This document shows positions 14,459 to 21,994 of a stretch of DNA of 36,583 nucleotides, piece by piece. This stretch comes from an uncultured Gemmatimonadota bacterium. Lineage in GTDB: Bacteria; Gemmatimonadota; Gemmatimonadetes; Gemmatimonadales; Gemmatimonadaceae. A model generated the notes under the pieces. That model saw only the letters and a list, made by a program, of their open reading frames with translations. It did no database searches and was not told the origin of the DNA. Each line of letters opens with the position of its first letter. The stretch's first letter is position 1. The translations under genes were made by a program, and so were the position numbers. The DNA is taken from NCBI GenBank assembly GCA_946480295.1, contig CAMLIT010000036.1, positions 1 to 36,583 on the forward strand. The letters run 5' to 3'.

Positions 14459-16840
14459 ATGTTGTTGCCCCTCCTCCTCTTCGCCCAGACCACCGCCGCC
14501 GCCGCGCCCGCGACCCTCGCCGGCCAGGCGCAGCAGGCGGTCTACGTCGGGACCGCGCGCCAGATGGACGTGCGCATCCCGTCCTTCGCCGCGGCCGATG
14601 CCGGCGCGACCGTCGATGGCCGCCTCGACGAGCCGGTCTGGAGCCGCGCCGCCGTCCTCACCGGCTTCTCGATGTACCAGCCGGTGGACTCGCGCCCCGC
14701 GCCCGATTCCACCCAGGTGCTCGTCTGGTACGCGCCGGACGCGATCTGGTTCGGCATCCGCGCCTTCGAGCCGCACGCCGGCGTGCGCGCGACGCTCAGC
14801 AACCGCGACCAGATCTCCAACGACGACAACGTCGAGATCCACCTCGACACCTTCGACGAGCGGCGCCGCGCATACGTCTTCATCGTCAACCCGCTCGGCG
14901 TCCAGGCCGACGGGATGAAGAACGAGGGCGCCGGGCTCTTCCTCCCCGGCCAGCACATCGAGCCGGGGCAGAACGACCTCAGCCCCGATTTCATCTGGCA
15001 ATCGAAGGGACACCTCACCGACTACGGCTACGAGGTGGAGCTCCGGATCCCCTTCAAGAGCCTGCGGTACCCGGCGCAGCCGACGGAGGACTGGGGCGTC
15101 CAGGTCGTCCGCAACGTCCAGCACTCCGGGTATCAGGAGACGTGGACGCCGGTGCACAAGGCATCCGCCTCCTTCATCGTGCAGGAAGGGAAGCTCGTCG
15201 GGATGAGCGGGATGCGTCATGGCGAGGTCGTCGAGCTCAACCCCGAGTTCACGACGAGCGTGGACGGCGGCCCCGCCGACGCGAGCACGGGCGCGGTTCC
15301 CGGCGCGTGGCAGTATCACACGAGCCCCACGCTCGGCGGCAACGCGCGGCTCGGGCTCGGCAGCAACTTCGTCCTCAACGGCACGATCAAGCCGGACTTC
15401 TCCCAGGTCGAGGCCGACGCGCTGCAGATCGCCGGCGACGCGCGCTTCGACGTCTTCTACGCCGAGAAGCGCCCCTTCTTCGTGGACGGCATCGAGCAGT
15501 TCGCCGTGCCGAACACCCTCGTCTACACCCGGCGCATCGTCCACCCGACGGCCGCGGCGCGGCTCACGGGGAAGATCGGCCGCACCGACGTGGCGGTGCT
15601 CTCGGCCCTCGACGATCCGCAGACGTCGCTCACCGGCGGCCACGACCCGGCGTGGAACCTCGTCCGCCTCAAGCGCGACTTCGCCGAGCAGTCGTTCGCC
15701 GGCATCCTCCTCGGCGACCGCGAGGACGGAGCGGACTTCAATCGTTATGCGGAGGCCGACCTCCGCCACGTCTTCGGCCGGCTGTACTACCTCGAGCTGC
15801 AGGCGGTCGGCAGCGCCACGCGCCGCGACGACACCACGCGCACCGCGCCGATGTGGGAGGCGGCGGTGGACCGCACCGGGCGCAGCTTCGGCTTCCACTA
15901 CCAGCTCACCGGCATCGACCCCGACTTCTACGCCGCGTCCGGGTTCGTGCCGCGCACCAACATCGTGAACGCGCAGGTCGCGAACCGCTACACGCTCTAC
16001 GGCCATCCGGACGCCGTGTTCGAGCAGTACAACACCTTCATCACGACCAACGCGATCTGGCGCTACCGCGACTTCTTCGCCGCGAAGAGCCTCCTCGAGG
16101 ACCGGTTCTCGATGAGCAACAGCTTCACCTTCCGCGGCGGCTGGAAGGTGGGGCTCTCCCCCGCGCTGTCGACGTACGCCTTCGATCCCGCGGCGTACGC
16201 CGGCTACTACGTCCCATCGGACAGTGTGTTCGCCACCCCGCGCTGCGCCCCCTTCCGCCCATCCGATCGCATCACGACGTTCACGGTCGGGCCGTCCGTG
16301 AGCACGCCGCAGTTCCAGCACGTCGTCGCCTCGGCGGGGTTCACCGTGGGCAACGACGTGGACTTCTTCGAGACGTCGCGCGTGCGCCGCTTCGACACGA
16401 ACGCGAACGTGGACTGGCGTCCGACGGAGAAGCTCCGCGTCGGCGGCTCGTACGTGAGCAGCCGCTTCACGCGCCGCGCCGACGGGGCGACGATCGTCGA
16501 CGTCCGCATCCCGCGGCTGAAGGTCGAGTACCAGCTCGCGCGGCCGCTGTTCGTGCGCTTCGTCGGCCAGTACGACTCGCACGAGGGCGCGCCGCTGCGC
16601 GACCCGCGCACCGGCGGGCCGATCTACACCCAGACCGGCGGCGTCTACACCGCGGCCACGCACCAGGCGGGCAACGGCCTGCGCGTGGACTGGCTCTTCT
16701 CGTACCGGCCCACGCCGGGAACGGTATTCTTCGCCGGCTACGGGTCGACGATGACCGAGCCGGAGCCGCTCCGCTTCGGGGCGCTGCACCGGCAGAGCGA
16801 CGGCTTCTTCGTCAAGGGCAGCTACCTGCTGCGCATGTGA
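14459..16840 (+). CDS. CBM9-like/DUF5916 outer-membrane beta-barrel protein
   Basis: A 793-residue exported protein. The N-terminal signal-like segment is MLLPLLLFAQTTAAAA. A carbohydrate-binding family 9-type domain follows at about residues 55-220, with DGRLDEPVWSRA, VLVWYAPDAIWFGIRAFEP and DDNVEIHLDTFDERRRAYVF. The rest matches DUF5916, with FNADFSQ-like positions as LNGTIKPDFSQVEADALQI and FYAEKRPFFVDGIEQF, and regularly alternating strands to the C-terminus that fit an outer-membrane barrel. Such proteins are very common in Gemmatimonadota and Bacteroidota, and no transport substrate is established. Two residues, Leu-Arg-Met, precede the stop instead of the usual terminal Phe. The next gene starts eight bases after the stop. 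Confidence 0.9.
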   Translation: MLLPLLLFAQTTAAAAPATLAGQAQQAVYVGTARQMDVRIPSFAAADAGATVDGRLDEPVWSRAAVLTGFSMYQPVDSRPAPDSTQVLVWYAPDAIWFGIRAFEPHAGVRATLSNRDQISNDDNVEIHLDTFDERRRAYVFIVNPLGVQADGMKNEGAGLFLPGQHIEPGQNDLSPDFIWQSKGHLTDYGYEVELRIPFKSLRYPAQPTEDWGVQVVRNVQHSGYQETWTPVHKASASFIVQEGKLVGMSGMRHGEVVELNPEFTTSVDGGPADASTGAVPGAWQYHTSPTLGGNARLGLGSNFVLNGTIKPDFSQVEADALQIAGDARFDVFYAEKRPFFVDGIEQFAVPNTLVYTRRIVHPTAAARLTGKIGRTDVAVLSALDDPQTSLTGGHDPAWNLVRLKRDFAEQSFAGILLGDREDGADFNRYAEADLRHVFGRLYYLELQAVGSATRRDDTTRTAPMWEAAVDRTGRSFGFHYQLTGIDPDFYAASGFVPRTNIVNAQVANRYTLYGHPDAVFEQYNTFITTNAIWRYRDFFAAKSLLEDRFSMSNSFTFRGGWKVGLSPALSTYAFDPAAYAGYYVPSDSVFATPRCAPFRPSDRITTFTVGPSVSTPQFQHVVASAGFTVGNDVDFFETSRVRRFDTNANVDWRPTEKLRVGGSYVSSRFTRRADGATIVDVRIPRLKVEYQLARPLFVRFVGQYDSHEGAPLRDPRTGGPIYTQTGGVYTAATHQAGNGLRVDWLFSYRPTPGTVFFAGYGSTMTEPEPLRFGALHRQSDGFFVKGSYLLRM

Positions 16841-16848
16841 CCGCGCCC

Positions 16849-17304
16849 ATGAACGACACCCTGCACCGCATGTTCGCCCACGCGGCCTGGGCGAACGACC
16901 TCCTCCTCGACGAGCTGCGCGCGAAGCCGGTCTCCGATCCGGAGGTGCAGCTCCTGCTCAATCACGTGATCGGCGCGGAGCACCTCTGGCTGTCGCGCAT
17001 CGCCGGCCGGCCGCCGCGGGTCGCCGTGTGGCCGAGCTTCTCCGCCGCGGAGTGCGCCGCGCTCGCCGCCGAGAACGTCGCCGCCTTCCAGGAGCTGCTG
17101 GCGCTGGACGAGGCGGCGCTCGAACGCGTCGTGCACTACCGGAACAGCGCCGGCCGCGAGTTCGACAACACGGTGCGCGACATCCTCATCCACGTGGCGC
17201 TGCACGGGCACTACCATCGCGGCCAGATCGCCACGCGGATGCGCGCCGCCGGGCGCACACCCGTGTACACCGACTACATCGGCTGGGCGCGCCGCGAGCA
17301 GTAG
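16849..17304 (+). CDS. DinB-like four-helix metal-binding protein
   Basis: A 151-residue protein of the DinB/YfiT superfamily, putative metal-dependent hydrolases or thiol transferases. The three-histidine metal site is visible: NHVIGAEHLWLSRI (His near 43/48) and HVALHGHYHRGQIATRMR (His near 122/126), with the usual HxxxHRGQ arrangement. It starts eight bases after the DUF5916 stop and is probably translated from the same message. The cofactor or substrate is not evident. Confidence 0.87.
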   Translation: MNDTLHRMFAHAAWANDLLLDELRAKPVSDPEVQLLLNHVIGAEHLWLSRIAGRPPRVAVWPSFSAAECAALAAENVAAFQELLALDEAALERVVHYRNSAGREFDNTVRDILIHVALHGHYHRGQIATRMRAAGRTPVYTDYIGWARREQ

Positions 17305-17316
17305 CATCCGCGGCGA

Positions 17317-17505
17317 TCACCCGACGGGCCAGCGCTCGCGCCGCTCGCGGTCGGTGAGGGGCGGCCGGCCGCGCTCGTGCCGCCAGTCGTCGACGTCCTC
17401 CTCGCGGCGGCTCGGCTCGCGCTGGCGTTCGCGATCGGCATCGTGCATCGAGCTGGGGGAGTGGTCGCGGTCGTGCGCGCGGTCGCGGCGCTCCTCGTCG
17501 GCCAT
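17317..17505 (-). CDS. Small, highly charged protein, unknown function
   Basis: A 62-residue protein starting MADEERRDRAHDRDHS and composed largely of Arg, Asp, Glu and His, with no hydrophobic stretch. A CCGGAG sequence six to eight bases before the ATG supports translation. It ends 12 bases from the convergent DinB-like gene. The MAD-charged N-terminus and a PPLTD motif resemble the 135-residue protein at 888-1295 (PPLTE). Both may be intrinsically disordered. In high-GC DNA such Arg-rich frames can be spurious, so confidence is moderate. Confidence 0.5.
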   Translation of the reverse strand: MADEERRDRAHDRDHSPSSMHDADRERQREPSRREEDVDDWRHERGRPPLTDRERRERWPVG

Positions 17506-17580
17506 CGGTGACGCTCCGGTTGGGGTGGTGGGCCGACTGCCGCACGCCGCGTGCCGCGAGGAGCGTGGCGGGCGCCGATT

Positions 17581-18282
17581 TCAGTCCTGCCAGAGCCGGA
17601 TGCCGCCGAGGATGCCTGCCGTGTTGTCGACGATGGAGACGTCGGGCGGCAGGGCCAGCCGTACTCGTTTGGCATTCCCGCCGCCGATGTACAGGTGGTC
17701 GAAGTTCGTGAGCTGCCGCAGCACCTCGATCACGCGCGCCACGCGCCGGTTCCAGCGCTTGTCCCCCGCCTTGCGCCGCGCCTGCTCGCCGAGCTCCTCC
17801 TCGTACGTCTTCCCGTTGTGGAACTCGTGATGCGCCAGCTCGAGATGCGGCCCGAGCCGTCCGTCCACGAAGATCGACGACCCGAAGCCCGTCCCGAGGG
17901 TGATGACCAGCTCGACTCCCTTCCCCTCGACCACGGCGAGCCCCTGCACGTCCGCGTCGTTCGCCACGCGCACGGGCCTGCCGAAGCGCTCGTGCAGCGC
18001 GTGCGCGAGGTCGAAGCCGTGGAAGTGCTCGGTGCCGAGATTCGGCGCCGTGAGGATCACGCCGCGGCGCACCACGCCGGGGAAGCCGACGGAGACGCGG
18101 TCGAAGGGCGGGAGCGACTGCGTGAGCTGCGCGATGAGGTCGACGAGCCCGTCGGGCCTGAGGTGCTTCGGCGTCTCGATGCGAAGGTGCTCGGAGATCA
18201 TCTCGCCCTCGGCGTCGAGCACCGCCGCCTTGATGCCGGTGCCGCCGACGTCGACGGCGAGCGTGTAGGGGGAAGCGGTCAT
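17581..18282 (-). CDS. ppgK: ROK-family polyphosphate glucokinase-like sugar kinase
   Basis: A 233-residue kinase. The phosphate-1 motif is LAVDVGGTGIKAAVLD (residues 8-23), as in polyphosphate-dependent glucokinases (DVGGSGIKGA). The catalytic Asp lies in VRVANDADVQGLAV, and the phosphate-2 motif is ITLGTGFGSSIFVDG. The ROK CXCGXXGCXE zinc motif is absent, as is usual for this subgroup, and the helix LAHHEFHNGKTYEEELG matches it. It would phosphorylate glucose using polyphosphate and/or ATP; the donor cannot be read from sequence. Length is slightly short against about 250. It is followed by the heptamer element at 18341 on its upstream side. Confidence 0.85.
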   Translation of the reverse strand: MTASPYTLAVDVGGTGIKAAVLDAEGEMISEHLRIETPKHLRPDGLVDLIAQLTQSLPPFDRVSVGFPGVVRRGVILTAPNLGTEHFHGFDLAHALHERFGRPVRVANDADVQGLAVVEGKGVELVITLGTGFGSSIFVDGRLGPHLELAHHEFHNGKTYEEELGEQARRKAGDKRWNRRVARVIEVLRQLTNFDHLYIGGGNAKRVRLALPPDVSIVDNTAGILGGIRLWQD

Positions 18283-18340
18283 GCGGGAAATATGGGGCGG
18301 CCGCCGAGTGGCGGGAGGGATGGGGGCCGAGTACGAACGT

Positions 18341-18420
18341 CATTGGTCCTTGGTCTTTGGCGAGCCGCTCGGGACACCGTCGAGGCATCCCGAGGCCGGC
18401 CAATGACCAACGACCAGTGA
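18341..18420. repeat. TTGGTCN heptamer element with central hairpin (copy 2)
   Basis: The left arm is CATTGGT, CCTTGGT, CTTTGGC (18341-18361). The core is GCCGCTCGGGA (18364-18374) opposite TCCCGAGGCCGGC (18388-18400), the same core sequence as copy 1 at 5260-5295 though less perfectly paired. The right arm is GCCAATG, ACCAACG, ACCAGTG, ACGATCG, GCCAGTC, all on a 7-bp period. It lies between two minus-strand genes, upstream of ppgK and downstream of the HD-domain gene. Confidence 0.85.
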
Positions 18421-18451
18421 CGATCGGCCAGTCTCCGATCCCCCGACGCAC

Positions 18452-18486
18452 ACGAGCCCGCGCCGGCATCGCCGGCGCGGGCTCGT
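18452..18486 (-). terminator. 16-bp perfect GC-rich hairpin
   Basis: ACGAGCCCGCGCCGGC (18452-18467) pairs perfectly with GCCGGCGCGGGCTCGT (18471-18486) around a 3-nt loop. It lies 25 bases beyond the stop of the minus-strand HD-domain gene, the position of a transcription terminator. There is no T-tract. Confidence 0.75.
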
Positions 18487-18511
18487 CCCGAGGCTGTATG
18501 CAGTCGCCCGC

Positions 18512-19486
18512 CTACCCCGCGGTAACCTTCTCCCGGTACGCCTCGAGCGAGAGCGGCGTGATCGAGCGCGGCGGAGCGCCGGCGACCTTGCGCAGCGCGC
18601 GCACCACCTCGGTGCCGAACGTCTGCCCGGCGCCGCGCTCGATCTCCTCGAGCGCGCTCCACGGCGAGAAGGGGGGCCGGTTCGGGCTCGGCATCTGGAG
18701 CGTCTCGTACGCGTCGGCGACGGCGAGCACCTTCGCGCCGAGCGAGACGCGGAGCGCGTCCACCGGGAACTCCGGGCCGACGTGGTCGTGATAGCGGCCG
18801 TACTCCTGGACGAGGTCGAGCGCCTCGCGCATGGACTTGGCGATCGGCAGCTCCCGGATGTCCCCCGGGAACTGCTCGAACAGGCGGAGCAGTCGCGGAT
18901 CCTGCGGCCCGAGCTCGTGCAGCAGCGCGGCCACGCGCAGGTTCTCCAGCTCGCGCGCCGGCATCTCGAGCTGTTGCCCGATGGCGAGCGCGCGCTCGGC
19001 GACGCGATAGCTGTGTCCCTTGCTCTGCCGCTCGCTCGACTCGAGATGGAAGGTGAGCAGCTCCAGCATGCTCATGTACGACGTCGTCAGGTCCTCCACC
19101 CGCGCCTTGCGCTGGTCGGCGAGGTGCCCGACCACGTAGCCGGTGAGGATGAGGAAGCCCGCCCACGGCACCAGCGTGATCAGGAGGACCGGATCCCAGC
19201 CCGGTATCCCCGCGAGCCCGAGCACCGCCTGGAAGAAGCCGACGAGGGCGACGATGAACACCGCCGACCAGACCGCGCCGTTCCGGCCGAGGCAGAACCC
19301 CGCGGCGATCACCGGCAGGTAGTAGAAGTTCAGGTACGCGACCTTGTAGTCCACGTACCAGTGGATCAGCAGCATGGAGGCGACGAGCACGACGACGAGC
19401 AGCAGCTCGAAGTGCTCGAAGACGAACCACTTCACGCGGTCGAGCGACGACCGGCGGCTGATCGGAGAGCTGATCTGAGGAGTCAT
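18512..19486 (-). CDS. Membrane protein with degenerate HD-GYP-like domain
   Basis: A 324-residue protein. Four predicted transmembrane segments (about 27-43, 47-66, 70-92, 98-120) form an MASE-like sensor region. A short linker leads to an HD-GYP-like domain (about 140-310). Recognisable pieces are GHSYRVAERA (His158), AALLHELG where canonical HD is His190-Glu191, YHDHVGPEFP in place of HHExxDGxGYP, and VLAVADAYETL (Asp258). Catalytic residues are therefore partly lost, and cyclic-di-GMP hydrolysis is doubtful; it may bind ligand or protein instead. The start at 19486 (MTPQISSPIS) lacks a clear ribosome-binding site; an in-frame upstream start at 19576 exists but encodes a Cys/Arg-rich unlikely extension. 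Confidence 0.82.
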   Translation of the reverse strand: MTPQISSPISRRSSLDRVKWFVFEHFELLLVVVLVASMLLIHWYVDYKVAYLNFYYLPVIAAGFCLGRNGAVWSAVFIVALVGFFQAVLGLAGIPGWDPVLLITLVPWAGFLILTGYVVGHLADQRKARVEDLTTSYMSMLELLTFHLESSERQSKGHSYRVAERALAIGQQLEMPARELENLRVAALLHELGPQDPRLLRLFEQFPGDIRELPIAKSMREALDLVQEYGRYHDHVGPEFPVDALRVSLGAKVLAVADAYETLQMPSPNRPPFSPWSALEEIERGAGQTFGTEVVRALRKVAGAPPRSITPLSLEAYREKVTAG

Positions 19487-19705
19487 GTCATTACAGTTGA
19501 CGCGTGCCGCCCGACCGCAGCAACGACCCGCGTCGGTATCGGCGGCGTGCGCCCTGTGAGGGGAGCCCGCCGCCATCCACGATCCTGACGGTCGTCCAAC
19601 CTACGCCGCCGAGCCCGTTCGCGACGTGACCTGGCCCACACGACCGGATTTCGCTAACTGCCGTATCCGCAATATGTTGTGACCCGCTGCCACGTGGCCT
19701 CCCGG

Positions 19706-19768
19706 CCTCGTCCCTCGTCCCTCGTCCCTCGTCCCCACGCCTCCCTCCTCCCGCCTCCCGCCTCCCGC
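19706..19768 (+). repeat. Two consecutive heptamer arrays touching a start codon
   Basis: Four copies of CCTCGTC (19706-19733) are followed by a short spacer and then CTCCCTC, CTCCCGC x3 (19741-19768), after which the ATG of the methyltransferase begins at once. As in the array at 1-55, the repeats occupy the ribosome-binding-site position. The reading frame is open through both arrays to a GTG at 19679. The rest of 19487-19705 shows no gene or clear RNA. Confidence 0.93.
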
Positions 19769-20368
19769 ATGAAACCCTACGACCGCGCCTACTTCGACCG
19801 CTGGTACCGCAGCGCGCGCTGGCGCATCGACTCCGCCGAGTCCCTCGAGCGGAAGGTGCGCCTCGTCGTCGCCGCCGCCGAATACCTGCTCGGCCGGCCC
19901 GTGCGTACCGTGCTCGACGTCGCCTGCGGCGAGGGACGCTGGCTCCCCGTGCTCCGTGCCCTGCGACCACGCGTGCGCTACACCGGCGTGGACGCGAGCG
20001 AGTACGCCGTCAGCCGCTTCGGCCGCCAGCGTCACATCCGGCAGGGCACCTTCGGCGAGCTCGCGAAGCTCCGCCTGCCCACCGGCCACGATCTCGTCGT
20101 CTGCGCCGACGCGCTGCAATACGTCCCCACCGTCGAGCTGCGCCGCGGCCTGCGCGAGATCCACCGCGTCCTCGGCGGCGTCGCCTATCTCGAGGCCTTC
20201 GCCCGCGAGGACGACATGGAGGGAGACATGGAGGGGTGGCACCTGCGCTCCGCGGCCACGTACCGGCGCCTCTTCCGCGAGGCGGGCCTGCGCCACTGCG
20301 GATTCCACTGCTGGATCGATCCGCGGCGCCTCGGCAACGTGAACGCGCTGGAGATGGCCGATCGCTGA
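19769..20368 (+). CDS. Class I SAM-dependent methyltransferase
   Basis: A 199-residue methyltransferase. The SAM-binding motif I is VLDVACGEGRWLPVL (about 50-64), the acidic motif II is YTGVDASEYAV, and motif IV is LVVCADALQYVP. This is a Rossmann-fold class I enzyme of the Methyltransf_11/25 type. The acceptor molecule is unknown. The ATG at 19769 follows the heptamer arrays and has no Shine-Dalgarno, and a longer product starting at GTG 19679 through the repeats (adding 30 residues rich in Pro, Arg and Ser) cannot be excluded. It stands alone, divergent from the HD-domain gene. Confidence 0.87.
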   Translation: MKPYDRAYFDRWYRSARWRIDSAESLERKVRLVVAAAEYLLGRPVRTVLDVACGEGRWLPVLRALRPRVRYTGVDASEYAVSRFGRQRHIRQGTFGELAKLRLPTGHDLVVCADALQYVPTVELRRGLREIHRVLGGVAYLEAFAREDDMEGDMEGWHLRSAATYRRLFREAGLRHCGFHCWIDPRRLGNVNALEMADR

Positions 20369-20509
20369 CGTCCGCGCCGGCCCGAGGCGAGGTTGCGCGA
20401 GCCGTGGACGGCCGCCATCATCTGGCGCGACGGGGCGCCTGCGCGCGCCGCGTTTCGCCCACCCTTCCCCGCGTCGCGGCCGGGGCCACGACGCCCAACG
20501 ACACTGCCC

Positions 20510-20896
20510 ATGCGACTCATCCGTCGATTCGTCATCGTCGTCGCCGCCGCCGCGATCGCTGCCTGCGCGAGTGCGGGCGGCCGCAGCAGCGCCGTCCAGC
20601 ACAACGTCGTCACCGCGGCCGACCTCGCGCCGATGCCGAACGTCAGCCTGTACGACGCGCTGAACCGAATCCGCCCCAGCTGGTTCCGCAGCCGCAACGT
20701 GATCACGCCCAGCAACCCCGTGCCCGTGCCGGTGCACATCTACGTCGGCGGCGTGCGCTCCGAGGGCCCGGACGCGCTGAAGCTCATCACGGCCGACCGC
20801 GTGCAGGAGGTCCGCTTCTACGAGCCGCAGGACGCGAACACGCGCTTCGGGACGGACAACAATGGCGGCGCGATCAACGTAATCCTGAAGCCCTGA
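20510..20896 (+). CDS. Lipoprotein with stand-alone TonB-plug-like domain
   Basis: A 128-residue lipoprotein. The signal peptide MRLIRRFVIVVAAAAIAAC ends in a lipobox (IAAC), so Cys19 would be lipidated. The mature part resembles the plug domain of TonB-dependent receptors without the barrel: LYDALNRIRPSWFRSR, then VHIYVGGVRSEGPDAL, then RVQEVRFYEPQDANTRFG and GGAINVILKP. Such short plug-only proteins are frequent in Gemmatimonadota; their partner and role are unknown. It is followed by a large hairpin at 20919-20990. Confidence 0.82.
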   Translation: MRLIRRFVIVVAAAAIAACASAGGRSSAVQHNVVTAADLAPMPNVSLYDALNRIRPSWFRSRNVITPSNPVPVPVHIYVGGVRSEGPDALKLITADRVQEVRFYEPQDANTRFGTDNNGGAINVILKP

Positions 20897-20918
20897 TCCG
20901 CCGTCCGCACGTCATGCG

Positions 20919-20990
20919 GGCCCGGCGCCGGCGGCGGAACAACGATCGCACGATCGGCGTATTCACCAGACCGTCGCCGGCGCCCGGGCC
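20919..20990 (+). terminator. Long GC-rich hairpin downstream of the plug lipoprotein gene
   Basis: GGCCCGGCGCCGGCGGCGG (20919-20937) pairs with CCGTCGCCGGCGCCCGGGCC (20971-20990), 18 of 20 positions with one bulge. A small inner CGATCG inverted repeat lies in the loop. It starts 22 bases after the stop codon and is a likely terminator lacking a T-tract. Confidence 0.55.
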
Positions 20991-21043
20991 GGATCGCGGC
21001 CGCTTCCTTCCGGCTCAACCTTCATGACGCTTTCACCGGCACG

Positions 21044-21640
21044 ATGAGCGCTCTCGACCTGTCCAGCGACGTGGGGATCGTCGCCGTCTTCGTCCTGACG
21101 CTCAACATCCTGCTCGGCCTGCTGCTCTCGGTGCGCTACAACCCGTGGAAGCACTGGCCGCACCGGCGCATCAACTACTTCCGCATCCACAACTGGACCG
21201 GCTACGTCGCGATGGCGCTCGTGCTGCTCCATCCGGTGCTGCTCCTCGCGTCGTCGACGGCGGGCTTCGGCGTGGTGGACATCCTGTATCCGGTGAATGC
21301 GCCGAAGCAGCCGTGGATCAACACCGTCGGCGCCGTCTCGCTGTACGTCCTCCTCGTCGTCGTGATCTCGAGCTACTTCCGGAGCGAGATCAGCCGCGGC
21401 AAGTGGAAGTTCCTGCATTACGGCTCGTACGTCGCGGCGTGCCTCTTCTTCGTGCACGGCGTGTGGTCCGACCCGACGCTCAAGGACGCGCCGATCGACT
21501 ACCTGGACGGCGAGAAGGTCGGGATCGAGATCTGTCTCCTCATCGTGCTCGTCGCCTCGACGCTGCGCCTGCGGCACGCGCTGAAGCACCGGCGCACGAC
21601 GGGGGCACGAGTCGGCGGGGCGCGGAGGCAGGCGGCGTAG
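21044..21640 (+). CDS. Ferric-reductase-like transmembrane haem protein
   Basis: A 198-residue integral membrane protein with five likely transmembrane segments, beginning VGIVAVFVLTLNILLGLLLS. Histidines that could bind two b haems are in YFRIHNWTGYVAMALVLLHP and KWKFLHYGSYVAACLFFVHG, the paired-helix pattern of the ferric reductase-like/YedZ (MsrQ) domain. No FAD or NAD-binding domain is attached. It could pass electrons between quinol and a partner. It is convergent with the MtrB-type porin gene of the electron-transfer operon, so a shared role is plausible but unproven. The stop is two bases from a heptamer array. Confidence 0.82.
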   Translation: MSALDLSSDVGIVAVFVLTLNILLGLLLSVRYNPWKHWPHRRINYFRIHNWTGYVAMALVLLHPVLLLASSTAGFGVVDILYPVNAPKQPWINTVGAVSLYVLLVVVISSYFRSEISRGKWKFLHYGSYVAACLFFVHGVWSDPTLKDAPIDYLDGEKVGIEICLLIVLVASTLRLRHALKHRRTTGARVGGARRQAA

Positions 21641-21994
21641 GAGGGACGCGGGACGCGGGACGAGGGACGCGTGGCGCGTGTCACCCCTGGCTTCATGGCG
21701 TCGTGCGTCGGGGTCCGTGGTCGGGCGGGCATCACACGAGGGGAACACGGATGATCGCGGATGTCGCGGATCGGCGCGGATCGCTCCGCGGGTAGGGAGA
21801 GTCCCTCGCGCCCAGCGGCCGGTCCGGGGGCCTGGTTCCTGGCGCCCTCACCCCATCCGTGTCGATCCGCAGTTCCTCCGTTGACTCCGTGTCGCGTCTC
21901 TCGAGGCCGGCCAGGTAGAGGGGCCAGCGGGAGTGCGAGGAGGCAGGAGCGGGCCGATGGACGCCCGCCGCCCGCCGCCCGCCGCCCGCCGCCG
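21641..21994. repeat. Approx. 350-bp heptamer-ended element with long internal hairpin (copy 1)
   Basis: The left end has four GGGACGC/A heptamers (21643-21670) and the right end four CGCCCGC heptamers (21962-21989). Inside, 21745-21781 and 21855-21892 form a long imperfect hairpin; its core, GCGGATCGGCGCGGAT with ATCCGTGTCGATCCGC, pairs in all 16 positions if G-U is allowed. GGGGAACACGGAT (21740-21752) and GTAGAGGGGCCAGCG (21915-21929) are identical, and almost identically spaced, in copy 2 at 31396-31736. The element fills the gap between two convergent stop codons exactly. No protein is evident in it. Confidence 0.85.

Noticed and set aside
15219..15968. Ser/Arg/Thr-rich frame inside the DUF5916 gene
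   Set aside because: It is a shifted reading of a clear barrel protein with low-complexity composition.
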